Part shown: positions 1 to 11,564 of the stretch, in pieces | How positions within the stretch are numbered: position 1 is the first letter of the stretch | Layout: the number at the start of each line of letters is the position of its first letter | Assembly: GCA_025738555.1 (NCBI GenBank) | Contig: JAOVFP010000002.1 | Coordinates: 1,364,001 to 1,428,000, forward strand | Direction: 5' to 3' | Length of the DNA stretch: 64,000 nt | DNA from: Cyathus striatus | Taxonomy: Eukaryota; Basidiomycota; Agaricomycetes; Agaricales; Nidulariaceae | Translations under genes and position numbers: made by a program | The notes under the pieces: generated by a model | Databases searched by the model: none | What the model saw: only the letters and a program-made list of their open reading frames with translations | What the model was told of the DNA's origin: nothing

Positions 1-300
1 ACAAACATGAATTTTGTGACAAATGTGACAATATGTGACAATATGTGATATGCATGCGAAATGTGACATGTGTGACATGTGTGACAAATGTGATATGCAT
101 GCGAAATGTGACATGCGTGACATGCGTGACATATGTGACAAACATGAATTTTGTGACAAATGTGACAATATGTGACAATATGTAATATGCATGCGAAATG
201 TGACATGCGTGACATGCGTGACATATGTGACATATGTGACAAACATGAATTTTGTGACAAATGTGACATATGTGACGTGTGTCACATATGTGATACGTGT
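1..300. repeat. TGTGACA-type short tandem repeat array
   Basis: The stretch is built from short variants of ATGTGACA and ATGCGTGACA. A longer unit opening with ACAAACATGAATTTTGTGAC recurs at 1, 138 and 239, so there is a higher-order layer on top of the 8-10 bp unit. No reading frame or gene signal is seen. Confidence 0.9.
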
Positions 301-860
301 GATCATTTATGAATCTATTAGTACTAATATAGTGGTCTAATATGCCTTTGTATCACTTAATGAGCACTTATGATCATTTAAGATCCATTAATACCAATAA
401 TAACCTAGTATGCCACCTATATTACTAATTGATCACTTATGATCACTTACGAATCCATTAGTACCATTAATACCTCAATATGCTACTTGTATCACCTAAT
501 GATCACTTATGATCACTTACAAATCCATTAGTACTAGTACTAGCTCAATATCCCACCTATATCAACTAATGATCACTTATGATCACTAACAAACCCATTA
601 GTACCAGTACTAGTCCAATAAACCACTTCTATCACTCAATGATCACATATGATCACTTACAAATCCATTAGTACCACTAATAACCTATTACACCACCTGC
701 ATCACTCAATGATCACTTATGATCATTTATAAATCCATTAGAACAAGTAATAGTCCATAGAAACCTATTAGTACTAGTAAGTACTCCAATATGCCACCTA
801 TATCCCTAAATGATCATTTATGATCACTATTACAATCACTAATAGTATAGAATACTATAT
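301..860. repeat. 70-bp minisatellite
   Basis: The word GATCACTTATGATCACTTAC recurs at 431, 501, 571, 641 and 711, giving an exact 70-bp period with diverged units (for example GATCACATAT at 641). A shifted further unit lies near 812 after about 30 extra bases, and a weaker one near 362. Each unit also carries AATCCATTAGTACC and a CCACCTATATCAC-like part. No coding signal. Confidence 0.9.
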
Positions 861-925
861 AATTTAGAGGTGATCATTGGACCCAGTGCTTATAAGAACG
901 CATGATCATATAGCCTTGAGTTTAT

Positions 926-1120
926 ATGAAAAAATTGGCTGACACCACTCCTATCAATCTCCCCCCCCACTCACTATGCACTATCAATCCCTCAGCCTGT
1001 TCCCCCCCTCGCTATACATTCCCTCCCCCCTCGCTCTCTGTTCCCCCCCCCTCACTATATGTTCCCTCCCCCCTCGCTATACGTTCCCTCCCCCCTCACT
1101 CATACGTTCCCCCCACTATG
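926..1120. repeat. C-rich low-complexity repeat
   Basis: Variants of GTTCCCTCCCCCCTCGCTATAC repeat about every 25 bp. Reading frames across it are open only because the composition is skewed; the predicted peptides are proline/serine repeats that mirror the DNA repeat, so no gene is called. Confidence 0.75.
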
Positions 1121-1179
1121 TCCTTGTCATTAGCGTTTGGCGTTTGGTGCTGTCCACTGTCCTCCTCGCTCGTCGTGGC

Positions 1180-1480
1180 AATGACGAGTGAGGGGGCGGG
1201 GGCATTGGCCAACATGGCACAGCGTCGTCATCGTCACGACGAGCGAGGGAGTGGGGGCGTTGGCCAAGAGCAAGGGAGCGGGGGCGTTGGCCAAGAGCAA
1301 GGGGGCAGGGGCGTTGGCCAAGAGCAAGGGAGCGGGGGCGCTGGCCAACACAGCACGGCATCGTCGTTGCCACGATGAGCGAGGGGGCAGGGGTGTTGGC
1401 CAACATGGCACGGCGTCGTCGTCGTCATGACGAGCGAGAAGACGGGGGTGTTGGCCAAAACGGCGCAGCATCGTCGTTGA
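1180..1480. repeat. GC-rich minisatellite, 30-bp core unit
   Basis: The unit GGGGGCGTTGGCCAAGAGCA repeats at a 30-bp period between about 1253 and 1345. Around it sits a larger unit that pairs GTTGGCCAACATGGCAC with a GTCGTCGTCATGACGAGCGA-like part. All frames stay open because 30 is a multiple of three, which produces spurious repetitive peptides on both strands. Confidence 0.85.
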
Positions 1481-1647
1481 CCTACCTGTTACCGATCCGT
1501 TCGTTGTCCTCATCACTCCTCTCCGTCTCCCTCCACCGTACGTTGTCCTCCTAACCTCTTCTCCCTCGTCCTACCACCTTCGTTGCTCTTTGTCCACCTT
1601 GTATGGTGCCAGTCGCGTTGTACGCCTTCGATGTCGCCAGTGACTGA

Positions 1648-1752
1648 GAAGAGGAAGAGGGGAGGAGAGGGAAGGGGAAGAAGGGAGAGGGAAGGGGAGG
1701 AAGGGAGAGGGAAGGGGAGGAAGGGAGGCGAGGGGAGTGGAGGGGAGGAAGG
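1648..1752 (+). repeat. Polypurine tract (GGAAGGGAGAG repeats)
   Basis: About 100 bases are almost purely G and A, with GGGAGAGGGAAGGGGAGGAA repeated. Such homopurine mirror-like tracts can adopt triplex or G-quadruplex structures in vitro; that is general knowledge, not shown here. Confidence 0.8.
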
Positions 1753-1879
1753 GTGGTGATGGATGGGGTGTGCAATGACGAGGCGGTTGTAATGTCAGAA
1801 GATGCCGTTGACCAAAACGGTCTGACAGACGCGCGCGGTTGCATGGTCAATCTATATGCTGCGATATCAGTTCAAAATA

Positions 1880-1990
1880 ACGCTCATATGGTGTAATGGT
1901 ATTAGTTGCTTGAGTATGGTAACTTACGCTTATGTAATCAGAAATGGTTGATGGTTCGATTCGCGATGGTGTAAATTTCTTTTTTTATAA
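1880..1990 (+). other. Possible tRNA-like or SINE head (weak)
   Basis: ATGGTGTAATGGTATTAG resembles a pol III A box and GGTTCGATTCG at about 1954 resembles a B box. An ACTTACGC-like middle and a T-rich run follow at 1977-1987. I could not pair the T stem or the acceptor stem well, so this is not called as a functional tRNA. A decayed tRNA-derived SINE is the best guess. A second B-box-like string, AGTTCGATCCCCAC, lies near 3012. Confidence 0.25.
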
Positions 1991-2039
1991 TAAAAGTAAG
2001 TACTGTTACATGTACTACTACTAAAACACGGAATTATGT

Positions 2040-2350
2040 TTACCTGAATTCCAGGTGAATGCCACGTGAAATTCACATGGTTAATTCACATAGAATTCAC
2101 ATATTCATGTATTCATGTGTAATTCATGTGTAATTCACATGAATTTCATGCAGGGTTTTTCACGTGAATTTCACCTATTCACGTTGTTCCACATGAAATT
2201 CATGTGAATTACACATGAAATTCACATGAAACAATTTGCAGGGGACTCCCCCAAAATCAGAGAAAATCGAGGTCCAAAATTTCAGGTAAACTTCACGTGA
2301 AATTCATGTGAATTTCACGTGAATAGGTGAAGTTCACGTGAAAAGGGTGG
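2040..2350. repeat. Fold-back repeat rich in TTCACGTGAA palindromes
   Basis: The arm at 2156-2183 (CACGTGAATTTCACC core) is the reverse complement of 2318-2344 with about one mismatch, separated by about 135 bp. The spacer itself is made of ATTCATGTGAAT-like inverted repeats. This is the shape of a small fold-back element or a MITE-like remnant. No TSD was found. Confidence 0.65.
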
Positions 2351-3737
2351 GGGAGGGTAAAGACCTCCTAGGGTGGATGACTGACTTGGGTGTGTGCAGA
2401 GTATACATAGAGGAATCATTGTGAGCTTGCCTATTAGTGTACAACTCTGAGTGGGATGGGTGTTTTGGAGCAGAAGATAAACATATAGGTATGGATGTGT
2501 CAAGGACTAAATGTGTAACTGTATCTTATCTTAACTTGTTACATTTCTCTGCCATTTATAATTCTTTCCTTCACATCCAATCCATCCTTTTTCATCTCGT
2601 TGTTGGAGTCTCAGTAGAATCTAGATATTTAGTGAATAAGGAGGTAGTGAGCTTTGCCACTTGCTGACTCTATTTCTTTATTTTATGTTGAATATTTCTA
2701 TGTCCACCACTCATTCATACATTCAATCAAATATGTTTATTTCATCCCCAAAACATGTTGTCCAGTCTTATTTTTTACTACTCTTGACTTACAGACATGC
2801 ACACCCTGATGCAATCACAACATCATGCAATATATTATATAACTTCCCTCCTCAATTCCTGACTAGCTACATAATATTTTACCTTCAATACTTAAACTCC
2901 CTATAAGAATGTGTCCTGTCTATGCTACCTCATGTTCAGAAATCTATCAATACATCAGAACTAAAAATATGGTGGGATATAAATAGCTTGCCTACAACTC
3001 AGCAGGTTCCAAGTTCGATCCCCACTGCAAGCATCAGCATTCTCACTGCATGTATGCTCTTCCCAAGCTTTTCCTCTGTTCCACCACTGTTATCAGAAAT
3101 TATATGTAGCTCAACATGGGCAAAGAACATATCTCATATAGATATATTATGTTAATTAATTCATAGTTAATAGTTACTGACATACCAGATGACCACACTT
3201 CAGTCAAGTCAGGTCTCGCATAAGTGATCCTGAGCACACTGTGACTAAGTGAAACCGAAAATCTGAAACCAAAATTGTAATATCTAACTGAGAAGCTGAA
3301 GTGCTGGGCACCAGAGTCTCATTATATTTGATGTGTCTGAGTGTGGTCATTAGACTTTCCATACAAGTGGACCATGTAGAGGTGTACACTGTGCACAATG
3401 CGAACGAACAAGGACTCAGAATAAATCGAAAGTGCATGTGACTGTGAGAAAGTGCACATGAAGGTCGAAAAGTGCAACCCATTTTAACCTGGACAGAATA
3501 CCTTGCAAGCAAGGTGATTCCCATGTTCTCATGCAGGGTGCACGCTTACATAGCATTAAAACATGAATTGTCTGTTCCATAACTGAGTATTCATTGGTGC
3601 TCGGTTTATGACAGTAACCATTAAGAAGGATAAATGCAGAGCCCAGATTGCAGTTATATGCCTACCATCCCAGCAAAACGGTAACACATTTGCCGTAGCT
3701 TGAAGGGAATGTGAATGTTGATCCCTAGCAATAAGGA
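2351..3737. other. AT-rich stretch with no gene seen
   Basis: Only short, unrelated frames are present and none matches the other copies in the window. A B-box-like string lies near 3012 (see the tRNA-like entry). No convincing exon or intron structure was found. Confidence 0.5.
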
Positions 3738-5645
3738 TAATAAAGAGGAGCATTTATTTTTCATGAGACAAGGTTACTTATATAAAATCTTCATACTAGC
3801 TCCAGAGAAATATAACATGAATATGGTAATAGTAAAAGAAGACTGCAATCCGAAGCAATGAAACAAAAGACCAAGATCAAGTGCTCAGCACAGACTCAAG
3901 TTGAATGCTAGGCCAGAGTAATACAAGTTGGGTGGACACTGTGGAGTATTATAATCCAGCTAGAGAGAGAGCTGGATGTTCACTGACAGCAGCTGAGCAT
4001 AGAGTGATTTGATGTTTCGGATATACAATGAATGGAGACAGACATACTTTCAAATACTTGGGATATGTAGAATTCCTGGAAATTCACCAGCAAGAACAGA
4101 TTACGCATATAGATTTGCATATGGAGCTGAGATGTATATTCGCCAGTGAGGGGTAGTGTGGAGGTGAATGTTGGCTTGGCTCAGTTCAAAGAGATCAAAG
4201 AGTGTACATACAGCAGTTTAAGTAGCTAATGAATGCAGTATGTATGAATAAGCGACAGCAGGAATGAAATGTGGTATGGTAACGAAAAATATGACTTTTG
4301 CATCACAGGCAAACTGTGTGCTCTACAGTAGCACAACACCATGAGACATACACAGCCACAAAGCGACGAACAGGAGGGAGTATAGAGGCTGTTGGAGATA
4401 GGAGTTTCTGCTCTGAGCAAGGCAAACATGATGCTGGAGGGTTTATGGAATTGTAGCAGGAATGGCCAACTAAAGGCTTGAAGTATTGTAGGCAGCGTGA
4501 GTGGGTACTGGGCAAGTGAAAGCTGTCCCAGTTGGATCAATATGTGGGATGGATTCAGGTTACACCCAGTTGGTGGTTTGTGGTGCAGGTAAAGACGGGT
4601 GTGTGGAGGACAATAAGGTGGGTGATGAGCATGCCTTGGATGGATAGGAAGGCATATCTGTTGTATGAGGAAAGGGGTATGATGTCTGGCAGTTTAGACA
4701 GGTAAGAATATCAAGTGGGTGTATGGGCATTGGATTGAGACAGCAAGAGTGAGAGGACATGTAAGTGGGATGGTCTATGTGAGCAGTTAGTAGGAGAAAG
4801 GATAGAAATGGAGGTGCTAAAGGACATACTCATGGCGATCTGTGGACTTCCACTGCATCCACTACACCTATACGCAGAACCATCCCTATAACCATCTTTG
4901 ACTCCATTATAAAAAGGCTTTGGGTGGGAGTAGTGTAGTACACACATCTAAGGCACAGAGTAAACAATGGTGGTCAATAGAATGTTCACTAGAAGGTCGC
5001 CTATTGCTGATATAGGACATGGTTAAGTGTCTCGGCATGCACTTGACAAGGAGTTTGAATGCAGTATATCAGAACATAGCACATGGCTGGGGAAAGGTGA
5101 AAGAGCTGGTTGGACATTGACAACAAGTTGACACTGCATTGGTTTGAAGTTGGCACTGGCCTGCAATGGCCCGTGGGCAAGGAGAGTCGGGCTGTAATAC
5201 TAACAATATTTGCCAACAGCCCACATTGTAAACAATGTAACACATCGGGACTCAGGACTGGTTTGGATCATGTCTCTCCAACGTACTACATCCTACTACT
5301 CTTTCTTTCAAAGATATACTTCCCAAATTCTTTTCAAACTCATCATCAAACCCACTCCTTTCATGAATCTCCCCTCAAGGCCTCAAACTAAAGCCAGAAG
5401 AATAACAGTTACTTAGTAGGTAACATCCATCTCTGATTGGTCTTGGAGAACATTCTAATGAATGCTTTGTTTAGATATACTACATTGTGACTCTCATTGA
5501 AACCTTCAGATCACAAAAATTACCCACCTGAAGTACTCCAGAGTGCTCCTGTTCAAAGGTCTTGGAGTAGCATTGGTTCTTGTAGGATGGCTTTCAATGA
5601 ACTAACTATCCACTTAACCCAGTCATCTGTGCCTCTTCCACCCAC

Positions 5646-6953
5646 TGTCATTTAAGATTAAGATAATCTAAGGTGCTAACAGGAATCGACTTTGTTCGTG
5701 TTACAACACCTGAGTGTCAGGAAATATTTAGCAAGGATATTCTTGGAATTTTAATTGGTGATCTTGTACAGCAAAAGCTGTATGAATTGTATGAAACTGG
5801 GTATGAAGGGTAATGTACAGCAAAGGCTGTATGTAATGACAAATATAATGAGAGGGGTATAATACACACTATAGACTTGGTGCTATATCTGATGTGTATA
5901 TTGTATAGATCAATGCTTAACTTGCTTAAGACTTGACCTATGACTGATTCTGCTTCTGTTACTGTTACTCTGACTGTGACTGTGACTTCTGACTAATACT
6001 GTGACTGTTACTAATCTGTTTACTGTTGCTGATACTGATACTATTTCTGACTGGACTGGCTGTGCTGATAAAACTGTACTAATAACTGATGACTAATGAC
6101 AAATGGGTGAGACTACTGGGGGTGGGTAGCTATCTATCTACTGCCAAACTGCCCTCCTTATATACCTTTTCCCAACCTGCTTAGTAATCCAATTCCCACT
6201 CTACCAATCTACATTGTTCTCCAAAACAAGTAATGTGCAAGTGTAGATTTTAGATCTGAGGCTGTACAGGACAATGGTATTTGAGGGTTAGTCAGCAGAG
6301 GACAATAGCATATATCAGAACAATGTGTAATGAATTACATTGTTCTAAATAAAGAGCTACATTGTTCTGGGCAAGAACAATAGGAATTCATTTTTATAAC
6401 AATGAAGTATAGAACAATAGATACCTTTCCACCATTGTGTGAACAATGGTGGTGAAAACAATGTAGTCATATATAAATAGTTTCACATTGTCTTCAGATA
6501 ATGGATGAATAGTACAATGTAGTTCATTTGTGATGAACAATAGGAGTGAAAACGATGGAATTGAATATAAATAGTTTTCTCATTGTCTTCAAGCAATGGG
6601 TGAATGGTACAATGTAGTTCATTTGTGATGAACAATAGGAGTGAAAACAATGGAATTGTATATAAATAGTTTTCTCATTGTCTTCAAGCAATGTGTTATC
6701 CTTTGTTTGTGCATTGTTTGTGCAAGCGATTATTTATTGATATGTGTATTATGTTTAATGGTGATTTAGAGTTGTTTGTTCATGTAAGGTATTGATTTGT
6801 TCATGTATAGTATTGGGTATATTTGATTATTAGTGTGTTGTATCATGTGATTGTGTGAGCTATTCAGTCATGTGACATGACTGTGTAATTCCTTTTATTG
6901 TGGTATACAGTGCATTTGCATGCATTATATATAATCAATAATCAAGCCTGACA
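5646..6953. mobile_element. Solo LTR, 1308 bp, with CCAC target duplication
   Basis: The insertion begins TGTCA and ends TGACA, the TG...CA inverted ends of an LTR. It is flanked by CCAC at 5642-5645 and 6954-6957, and block B has a single CCGC at the matching empty site (about 46948-46951). No retrotransposon protein is encoded inside, so a solo LTR left by LTR-LTR recombination is the simplest reading. The length is large for an LTR. A non-LTR element with 5-bp inverted ends cannot be fully excluded. Confidence 0.75.
6385..6690 (+). repeat. About 95-bp tandem repeat with TATA boxes in the LTR
   Basis: Three units end in TATAAATAG at about 6480, 6574 and 6669, so the period is 94-95 bp. Each unit also carries ACAATGTAGTTCATTTGTGA and CATTGTCTTCA. 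Repeated TATA-bearing units are typical of the U3 promoter part of an LTR. This placement is inference. Confidence 0.7.
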
Positions 6954-7384
6954 CCACGGCCTCTCCCTCCCAGCAACTATGGTGAAAATGTGTGCTCTCA
7001 ATGTGATTGTCTCAATGCCAAATAGCGCCGACAGGGTAACCTGGCTCTATTTGGCATATTGGTTCTGCTGGAACTGTGACCATCTGACTGTCTACACTCA
7101 TTCATTGGTATGGAAACCCGGAGCACCACACTCAGAAGCATCAAAATATTTCATGCTCCGAGCAATGGCTGCTCGGCAGATCGCTTGTGCTTTCACTTAG
7201 ATACCTGTGCTCCAGTAATGAAATTTGGTAGCTACTCACCTCGGTGAGGTTTTTTACTATGTGATTATGTAAGCATGGTCATGAGCGTCATTTCCTTCAT
7301 AGAAATGATGCTCGTGACCTAAGTGATAGACTGCACCTTCTTTTTTTAAAGTCAGGTTTAGTATCCTCTGGGGGCAAGCACTCT

Positions 7385-9665
7385 AAAATCTCACATACTT
7401 GCTCAATTTTCATGTAATTTTAGATAATTGTACTACATATGCATAAATTCTATTTACATTAGTTATAAAGGTAAAAATTGGAAAATTCAATGTCTGGTGG
7501 TATATATATCAAATATACCAAAAATGCGAAAATTAACCCCAATTAACCATAATTTTGGCAGATCAATTTACTTGATAATACCACAATCTGAATATGGATA
7601 TATAAAGAGGTATCTATACTTGTTCTACATTAAATTATGTGTGGAAAAAATGAAATCTGGGTGCAGGAGAACCCAAACAATTTGAGAGTATAAAGGCACA
7701 TGTTTTATTATTCAAGCTGTATCTTCCTAACCAAGCCAGGTATATACATATTTAAACCTACATAGCACTTTAGGATGTAGTACTATAGATGAGCAAATAA
7801 TTGTGTTGAACAGACAAGATGTAGGCTTGCTAGATGTAAAAGAACATAAGCAAAATATGTAAAACAGAACGAACTTGTGTTAGAAATTCTACAAGAAATA
7901 CTTCGAATTACACCTTCATACTATTGGTAGATATAGACATCTACAGTTAAAATGTATACTAAAAATATTGTAAGCAGTGAGTCTAGATGCTGAGATAATG
8001 TCCCATGAAGTTTGAGAATTTGGCCCAAAAATGCTTTCTTTTTGTATTTCAAGCCAAATTTTCGAACTTCATTGGATATTATCTCAGTAACCCGACACTC
8101 ACTGCTTATAATATTTTTAGTATACATTTTAACTGTAGATGCCTATATTTACCAATAGTATGAGGGTATAATTCCAGCTATTTCTTGTGGAATGTCTGAC
8201 ACAAATTCATGCTGTTTTACATATTTTGCATATATACTTTTACATCTAGCAAGCTTATATCTTAGCTGTACAATACAATTCTTTGCTCATCTATATTATT
8301 ACATTCTAAAAGTATTATGCAAGTTTAAGTATGCACTTACCTGGCTTGGTTAGGAAGATATAGCTTAAACAATAAAACATATGCTTTTCATACCCTCAAA
8401 TTGTTTGGGTTCTCCTGTACCCAATTTTTATTGTTTCCTCACATAACTTAACATATAGCAAGTATAGATACATCGCTAAATATCCATATTCAGATTGTGG
8501 TATTATCTAGTAAATTCAGCTGCCAAAAATGTGGTTCATTGGGGTTATCTTCGCATTTTTGGTATATTGAATATATACTTGTGGTTTCCAAAAGTGATGG
8601 CAAACAACAACAATTCCCGCAACATAATTGGAATGGTTTCTTGCATTGTTTGAGCTGTAACACATTACACACAGCTCTGAATGCCTCATAAATTTGGTTA
8701 TGTATTCTATATAGTGTAATGTATGTGCATGAAAAATTAGGGAGGTACTTAGTATCTTGGTGGTGTGGTATAAGCTATCTTTGTGTGAGGCTGCATTTTA
8801 TTCAGGGAAATTATTCATTGACAAGCAGAACATTTTAGGAGCTATGGAATTGTTTAAAAGTTCTCTGAGATTTTACCTGTATATCAAATAACATAACCTC
8901 CATGTTATTTAGCAATTTCTTCATTATTGCACTGAAAATGAGAGTGATAAATTGGATCACACATAGCTGACATCTGTATTTCATCTCTTGCCAGTAGATA
9001 TCTTCCTATGTCTGAGTAAATATCATACTGTCTGTACAGGACTATTTTGAAGTATAAATTATATGTATATTCAGAATTTCTATAGAGATATAGCAGTCCA
9101 TATAATGACTAAACATTTGATTTCTAATTCACTTGGGTCTGACAAATAGGAAGTCTCACATAAATATCATTATATCTCGGTATACAGTTACCTTTATCTT
9201 TTAATATTTTAATATCTTATACTATATATATAGCACATCATATATCCGAAATCTCATGTAGATATATCATGAATGACAACTCCTGTAGGCTATTTAGTAA
9301 ATTGTATGATACAAACATAGTTGGTGAATTAGATTGTGTATATCACAGCATTAAATATGTTCAGTATTTCGTAAATTTACATTCCAGTAGAATACAATGG
9401 GGCAAATATGTATACAAAATTTGAAGTTGGTTGGTACAGGGAGTAATGTGCTACAAGCTAATTAATGTGAGAACACCACACATTCTGGGTGGGAAAAAAG
9501 CATGATTACCATCATTTTTGGCAACCACGTATATATTACCAGACATTGATTTTTTTTTTACTTTTTATCTATATAACTTATGTAAATAGAATTTATGCAT
9601 ATATAGTACAAATATACAAAGTTACACAAATATTAAGCAAGTATTTGAGATTTTAGAGCAGATTA
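7385..9665. repeat. Giant internal palindrome centred near 8035
   Basis: The sequence from about 7480 to 8035 is the imperfect reverse complement of 8035 to about 8580 (for example ACTAAAAATATTGTAAGC against GCTTATAATATTTTTAGT). The outer part, 7385-7510, pairs with 9520-9660, because a smaller insertion splits the right arm at 8581-9528. Total arm length is about 650 bp. No gene lies within it. Confidence 0.85.
8581..9528. mobile_element. Nested MITE-like insertion, 0.95 kb
   Basis: The ends GTGGTTTCCAAAAGTGATGG and CCATCATTTTTGGCAACCAC form a roughly 20-bp imperfect TIR. The insertion interrupts the right arm of the surrounding palindrome: sequence before 8580 and after 9529 rejoins collinearly with the left arm near 7510. 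The flanks are AT-rich (ATATATAC and GTATATAT), consistent with a TATATA-like target duplication whose exact extent is ambiguous. No transposase is seen. Confidence 0.65.
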
Positions 9666-10825
9666 CTTTTTGCTGCTTCTGACAAATAGGCACACTCATT
9701 TGTTTTTGCATGCCACTGTATTAATGTCTGCAGCACTATTATTAACTTATTCTAAATAAACTATGTACACAACTTCCCAATCATAACTCACTGTTAATTT
9801 GTAGCTACATACTTACAATGACAATGTGTAACTATAAGAAGACCTATGCACTACCAGCTTTCCTTGGTTTATTTCTATTCAACTCACTACTGAATATCTT
9901 GACCTGAGCATACATATCTAGGTGAATGCACAAGTGACCTGCTGGGAAGCCAATGCTTGGAGCACAAATATTTTGATGCCTCTGAGCATGGTGATTCAGG
10001 TCTTCATAGTCTATCTCTCAGGTTATGAGCATCGTTTCTACAAAGGAAACAATGCTTGTGACCATGCTTACATAATCACCTAGTAAAAAACCTCACTGAG
10101 GCAAGTGGCTACCAAATTTCATTACCGGAGCACAGATATCTAAGTGAAAGCACAAGTGATCTGCCAAGCAGCCATTGCTCAGAGCACAAAATATTTTGAT
10201 GCTTCTGAGTGTGGTGCTCCGGGTTTCCATATACACTCATTCGTTGGCCCCTCAATGCTTCAGCTTTTCAATCTTCCTCCAGGACTTACCCCGACACCGT
10301 CCTTAACCACCCAAACCATGATCCATCAACATTAGTTTGCTCTGGGTTCTTAATTAAGTCCTTGGAGTTCAGCTGTGGATGCTCTGTGGGACCGAAGGGG
10401 ACAAAAAGTGAGAGGTGGACATGAATACATTTGTAGTGAAGTGGAATGTGCACAGTATGCTTGTTACATGGCAGAATGGGAAGATGGAAGCAGAGGGAGA
10501 TAAGGGATAATCGGTGTCTGAGGACTCCCAGCGTCATCTGGCTCTTGTGGTGCGGATTTAGACATTTGGAAGCAGAATAAGGCAAGGGATGGTGGAGATG
10601 AGGAAGTATGCAAGTAATGTAGTGTGTCAATCTGGCAGGAAAAGGTATGTGGAATGTGGTTAATTAGTGGCAGCTTAAGCTGACAGCAGCTATGTGTAAG
10701 TGCACTTTCATATATTTACTAGATGTTATTATCTATATGCTCTAGTTCTTGAACTCGCATAACATTGCGGAGGGTAAAATTCATTGACCAAAGCGCCCTA
10801 CAAGCATCACCCACTGTCAATTTAA

Positions 10826-11104
10826 CACGGAGGCTCCGATAGCCTTGACAGGGTGCTGTTGGGCAGAGCGTCGCCTGTTATGTATCTCTCTCCCTCATGC
10901 ATACTGGCTCTGGCAGCCTTGCTACTCCCTGTCCCTGCACTCGCATGCCCTACTAGCATCACCCACCTTGCGTTTAGCATGGAGGTTCCAATAGCCTCAA
11001 CACGGTCACTGTCAGACAGAGTGTCACTCGTTATATTTCTCCCTCATGCATACTGGTTCTTTGCCTTGCTATGCCCTCTCATGCCATTACTACTTGGTCA
11101 ATGA
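10826..11104. repeat. Two-unit tandem duplication, also in block B
   Basis: GGAGGCTCCGATAGCC starts the first unit and GGAGGTTCCAATAGCC the second, about 150 bp apart; each continues with a CTCCCTCATGCATACTGG-like part. The same pair is at about 47684-47955 in block B, and a single diverged unit is at 19569-19690. The family is unidentified, and the open frames are repeat-driven. Confidence 0.7.
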
Positions 11105-11564
11105 CCTCACTGCTATGCAATGTGACGAATTAGCTTCATGGCCTACTACTATTTGCATGTACAATGTACATGTCATTGCAGAAAACGAAATGCGGGGGAA
11201 TTCTTAGCAACTCAGGTAGCCAGTGATTAGTTGTGTCGCTGGATCTAGACAGCGTCACTAGTGCTATAACTATAACACTCGTTACATTATGCTATGCCAT
11301 CTTTCATTTTTATCCAAGTTACCTTGTCATGTTCAACTTCAGTACACCAGTACACTTGTGGCTTCCTTTTCTGTCCCCCTCCATGCCTTGCCAACGCTCA
11401 TGAAGTACATAGTAATATTAAAAAGTACTCATTTACATAACCTGTAGGCCAGCTGGCTTTCTAATGCCAATAATACATACCTGTGGACTTTGGCTTGGTA
11501 TATATGGTTCTGATCTAATGCTACCCTAGGAGTATGTGCTAAGCACTGAACTTGGGGTATTTTA

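Larger units (their letters stand above)
7109..10231. mobile_element. Non-autonomous TIR element, 3.1 kb, 16-bp target duplication
   Basis: The element opens TATGGAAACCCGGAGCACCA and ends with its reverse complement at 10231. The inverted arms stay alignable for about 225 bp (7109-7335 and about 10006-10231), with CG/TG-type differences. It is flanked by TACACTCATTCATTGG (7093-7108) and TACACTCATTCGTTGG (10232-10247); block B has one copy of this 16-mer at the uninterrupted site. The right end carries a second, direct copy of the terminal segment (9901-10002 against 10130-10231). No transposase frame is seen, so it must be mobilised in trans if at all. The TSD length fits no standard superfamily I know. 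Confidence 0.85.

Noticed and set aside
301..860. Possible CRISPR-like spaced repeats
   Set aside because: The whole 70-bp unit is repeated, so there are no unique spacers, and the window is eukaryotic with introns.
926..1516. Several overlapping reading frames of 70-150 codons on both strands
   Set aside because: They lie in C-rich and 30-bp tandem repeats; all frames are open because of composition and a period divisible by three. The peptides simply mirror the repeat.
1880..1990. A functional tRNA gene
   Set aside because: A- and B-box-like strings are present, but the T stem and acceptor stem do not pair convincingly.
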